NCBI RefSeq assembly: GCF_964204865.1
Contig: NC_135256.1
Location: 18,071,703 to 18,135,702, forward strand
Length of the DNA: 64,000 nucleotides
From: Styela clava
Taxonomy: Eukaryota > Chordata > Ascidiacea > Stolidobranchia > Styelidae
Direction of reading: 5' to 3'
Numbering within the stretch: position 1 is the stretch's first letter; every line of letters starts with the position of its first letter. Below the pieces are notes generated by a model, which worked only from the letters and a program-made list of their open reading frames with translations, had not been told where the DNA came from and made no database searches. Shown piece after piece: positions 60,902-64,000 of the stretch. Both the position numbers and the translations under genes were made by a program.

Positions 60902-63900
60902 ATGGCCACTCCCAGTACTCCTGGTCAAGGACATTTTGATGAATACATTGTTAAAGTTCCAAAAAATACAACAAAAAAGTATAATGTCATGAGGTTTGGA
61001 GGAGGTGACAATATGGATATACAGGTACAATATTTATAACATTGTCATAATATTTTTTATGCCAGCTTGAGGTTGGAAGTGTTTATTTATACAGGATGAC
61101 CCAAATAACGGAACCCAGGTCATTTGGAACATATTCCAAAAAAACACAACCTTCGTGTAAATCATCCTAGATTACTGAAAATTATGTGTACCATCATAAG
61201 CAAAGGTTCAAGTTTTAATTTTTGAGAAGGTTTTTGGATTCTGTTTTTGGGGGGTTCACCCTGTAAATACCACTCTGTTGGATAATTTCAACCAATTGAG
61301 TTGATTACTTTGTTATAATAAAACTGATTTTTCACGAGACTTGTACTACCCTCCACTCCAAGAATAAAGTTCTACAAGCAGCTATTGATAAATGGGAAGC
61401 TAATATTTTTAACGAATGGAAATCTTTCTGATTTTCCACTACTTACTCAATGTATCCTACCAGAGTTGAGGTGCTGAATATTGATTTTGAACCCAGTGGT
61501 GTCAGTATTGCTCCAGTTTTCCATCAATCATTAGGCCATCACATCCACTATGATGCTTCAATGAAATGTACTAGTTGATGCTGAAAAGAAAATTTTCTCA
61601 AATGTCACTATTTGGCTACAAACTCAGTTGTAAGAAATTGGGCTGTCTTGAATATTTATTCGTAGGGTACTTTGTTAAACAACCTTTTAACTTCTAGTTC
61701 TAGCTAATAACTCTATCCACCGATGTAAATTTAATATTAACGACAGTTTCTCCATTCTTTTTCAGAAATGGACCGGTGCCCGGATATCGAGAAATATGAG
61801 AGGAAAAAAGATTTTTCAAGAAGAAGAGGTTTATCCCGAGTTTGGAGCTGGAAGCGAATATGGAAGGAAGCAAAAAGAGCAAGTAATAATTTTTATTTTT
61901 TACTCAAATTAGGGTGCTCCCGAAGTATGCGAACCAAGATGGCGGACATCGGAACGTAACATGGGTAACAGGTTAGGGTTAGGCGATAATTTTTTTCCAA
62001 TTTTCCTTATTTTAGTCCTATTATCAGTTCGAAGACTAGCCAAGAGCCTCCCGTAGTATTTATACCTAAAATTATGGCCTAACTCTAACATAGTACACAT
62101 ATTACATTCCGATGTCCGCCATCTTGGTTCGCATACTTCGGGAGCCCCCAAATTAGAGTACTATGCTAAACAAGGCCTGTGGAATCGAGGAAATTTACAA
62201 TCGACTCCCGACTTGTGAAAAATTTGAACCAGATTTTGACTTTTGACTCCTCTAACTTACAGTTTTGTCTCTCAACTCTAGATCATAAAAAATTTCGACT
62301 CTGGAACTGGAACAAAACCAAATTTTGAAAACAAAAGCATTGGCATATGCATGCCTCGCTTACAGGCTGTTAAGAATGCTCAGCAAACTTGATGCTTTTT
62401 GAGTTTACAAAAAAAGTTTTGAATTTGACTATTATTATTAAATATTTACTGTAAGTATGAAATTTCGACTTACAGCTCCAGAGGATTCCAAATTTTGACT
62501 TTTTCTCCCGACTATGCCAAGCTCAAACTCTCAAATCTGACTCCACAGTTGTGGGCGAAATAAAATATAAACCTGGATTGCTGGATATCATCATAATCAC
62601 ACAAATACTCCCAACTACTAAGCACAGAATTTAACAAAATTTTATAATACGATTATTAAATATTTGAAAGAAAGAACTACAATCAAAAATGTATAGCTTA
62701 AAATATGGAAGTAGTGTTTTGACATACTAAACATCATTCATATTCCAAGCATTGTGTTCAACGACCTAATCGTTCCAAAATGTGGTTCACGCTATTAAAT
62801 TTTATCATATTTTTGATGTTGCTAATATTTCAGGCTCGTAAACTCAAATATGGGATGAGGGTATCAAAATTTAAAGTAGAAGATCAACCATGGCAACTTT
62901 CTGTCACCACAACTGCTAAAGCACCGTATTCCCCCAAAAATAAAAACAAAGAGGTATGACTGCAATAATAGATATTTCATTCAACCGCTCAAAATTTATT
63001 AAAATTTTATGTTTGCTCCAAACAAGGCTCTTTATTTTTATACAAATATCATCAGAACAGAACAGGGTATTGAGGTATTGAGCCAACAACTAACTCAGTC
63101 TAGTCGAAGAGTTGTGAGTGACCAGAGTTGAAATGATTGCTATTTGGAACTTGGTAGTATTATGCTTCAACTAGTTAGTTCGAACCTGATACCTATAACT
63201 TGTTATAAAGCACGGGTTGTTTAATTTTAATACATGTGAATTTTCAATCTTTTTATATGGGTAATGAAACAACTTTCTGAATTCATTTTTTGTTGCATAA
63301 ATCTCGTTGGATTAACTTTCATTTCTGTATTTACTCAATAATGAGATAAACTTAGTGTAGGTGAAAAGAGGAAACTCTGGGTTGAAAAATAGGTAAGCCA
63401 ATAGTTCTTTTACATAACAATACTGTCTCATTATTACTTTCGCTCAACTAGGTTAGCTTGTTTGGGGCTTGTAATTGAATTTTAATAATAAGTACAAAAG
63501 GACCCAGAAAAACAGAACCCAAGTCATTTGGAACATATTCTAGACAGAATATGTGCAAAGCGTTCTAGAGTACTGAAACTTTTGGGTACAACCATACAAA
63601 CAGGAAGGAGTTCAAGTGATAAATCAATCATCTCCATTTTTATGATATTGAAATTGTGTTTTTTTGGATCAACATGTGATATTATTTGTTGCAGAAAATG
63701 ATATCGGTCACAAAAGATTTTGACGGTAAGAAAGAAGGTGGAATAGGAGATAGTTCGATGTATTATGTTTTCATGCAACGACCAAATTCTACATTCGAGG
63801 CTTATCCAGTCGAGTCATGGTATAATTTTACTCGAAAAATCAAGCACAGAACATTAACAGATGAGGAGGCAGAAGCTGAGTGGGATAAGAGAGATAAAAT

Positions 63901-63968
63901 TATGAACCATCTCAACTTTATGGCGAGAAAACGTCTTCAACTCGAGGAAGAGAAAGAGGATGAAGAAG
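60902..63968 (+). CDS. GTF2F1: General transcription factor IIF subunit 1 (RAP74), N-terminal exons; partial
   Basis: Large subunit of TFIIF, which binds RNA polymerase II with RAP30 during initiation and elongation. Exons: 60902-61024, 61766-61882, 62834-62953 and 63695-63968, then GTATGT; the rest lies beyond the window. The encoded part (211 codons plus one base) covers the RAP30-binding N-terminal domain. Visible motifs: EYIVKVPKNTTKKYNVMRF; the QEEE then GAGSE block; ARKLKYG and EDQPWQL; YYVFMQRP; WYNFTRKIKHRTLT; and the start of the acidic region (EEEKEDEE). Upstream in-frame Met codons at 60,785 onward lie in AT-rich 3' flank of CPPED1 copy 2. Homology and a splice acceptor at 60,875-60,876 support ATG 60,902. 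Introns 1, 2 and 3 contain MITEs or relics. Confidence 0.96.
61092..61263. mobile_element. Small TA-flanked MITE (Tc1/mariner-type) in GTF2F1 intron 1
   Basis: Starts CAGGATGACCC and ends GGTTCACCCTG, imperfect inverted ends flanked by TA on each side (61,090-61,091 and 61,264-61,265). A diverged relative (GGACCCAGAAAAACAGAACC, then CATTTGGAACATATTC) lies at about 63,499-63,625 in intron 3. Confidence 0.6.
61913..62148. mobile_element. MITE, telomere-motif family, with perfect 8-bp TSD (GTF2F1 intron 2)
   Basis: Ends GGTGCTCCCGAAGTATGCGA and CGCATACTTCGGGAGCCCC are inverted repeats. The octamer CAAATTAG is identical on both sides (61,905-61,912 and 62,149-62,156). Both ends carry ACCAAGATGGCGGACATC or its complement, and the interior holds AGGTTAGGGTTAGGC. 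It is the youngest-looking of the four family copies. Confidence 0.92.
63499..63625 (+). mobile_element. Relic of the TA-flanked MITE (GTF2F1 intron 3)
   Basis: Shares GGACCCA, CAGAACCCAAGTCATTTGG and AACATATTC with 61,097-61,140 in the same order, then diverges. The right end is not recognisable. Confidence 0.5.
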
Positions 63969-64000
63969 GTATGTAAAATATATACAATATACAACCTTTA

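Overview
This is eukaryotic, AT-rich DNA from an animal. Its genes have many short exons, GT-AG introns, AATAAA signals and abundant DNA transposons. The recognisable products are a membrane UDP-glucuronosyltransferase, two CPPED1-type phosphatases and the TFIIF large subunit RAP74. Together with tRNA-derived SINEs, hAT elements and intronless genes carrying a splice acceptor just before the ATG, they point to an invertebrate deuterostome. An ascidian tunicate is my best guess; this is inference, not proof.

Layout. 1-9.99 kb is intergenic and repeat-rich: GC-rich 46-bp tandem repeats, a 1.2-kb hAT element with a SINE nested in it, a YqaJ-type nuclease relic, a short hAT element, a 0.3-kb dispersed repeat and a decayed hAT transposase. 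9,995-23,062 (+) is a complete ten-exon UGT gene, 643 codons, with an unusually long cytosolic tail. 25,189-31,211 (-) and 37,126-45,487 (-) are two tandem paralogues encoding type I membrane proteins (signal peptide, SEA-like region, EGF-like module, one membrane helix, long tail). Their intron phases match but their tails do not. The 25-31 kb copy lacks a recognisable first exon and has a His-rich/RS tail ending in a PPxY motif and a PDZ-type terminus. Between them, two minus-strand exons at 34.56-34.89 kb encode an acidic protein end, and a 359-bp tandem duplication lies at 35.27-35.99 kb. 47,131-49,146 (-) is a four-exon gene for a 213-aa protein I do not recognise. 49.35-56.3 kb is a transposon nest: two SINE copies, a foldback element, a decayed LINE split by a hAT element, and a second 1.24-kb hAT element.

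57.6-64 kb (+) holds two intronless CPPED1-like phosphatase genes from a tandem duplication, then the first four exons of GTF2F1, which runs off the window. The duplicated block took in the GTF2F1 start: a stopped relic of its first coding exon lies between the two phosphatase genes.

Exons were joined by hand from reading frame, splice-site and phase agreement. For the SEA/EGF pair, each copy was used to check the other. No database search was possible, so family names rest on motifs and remembered family features.
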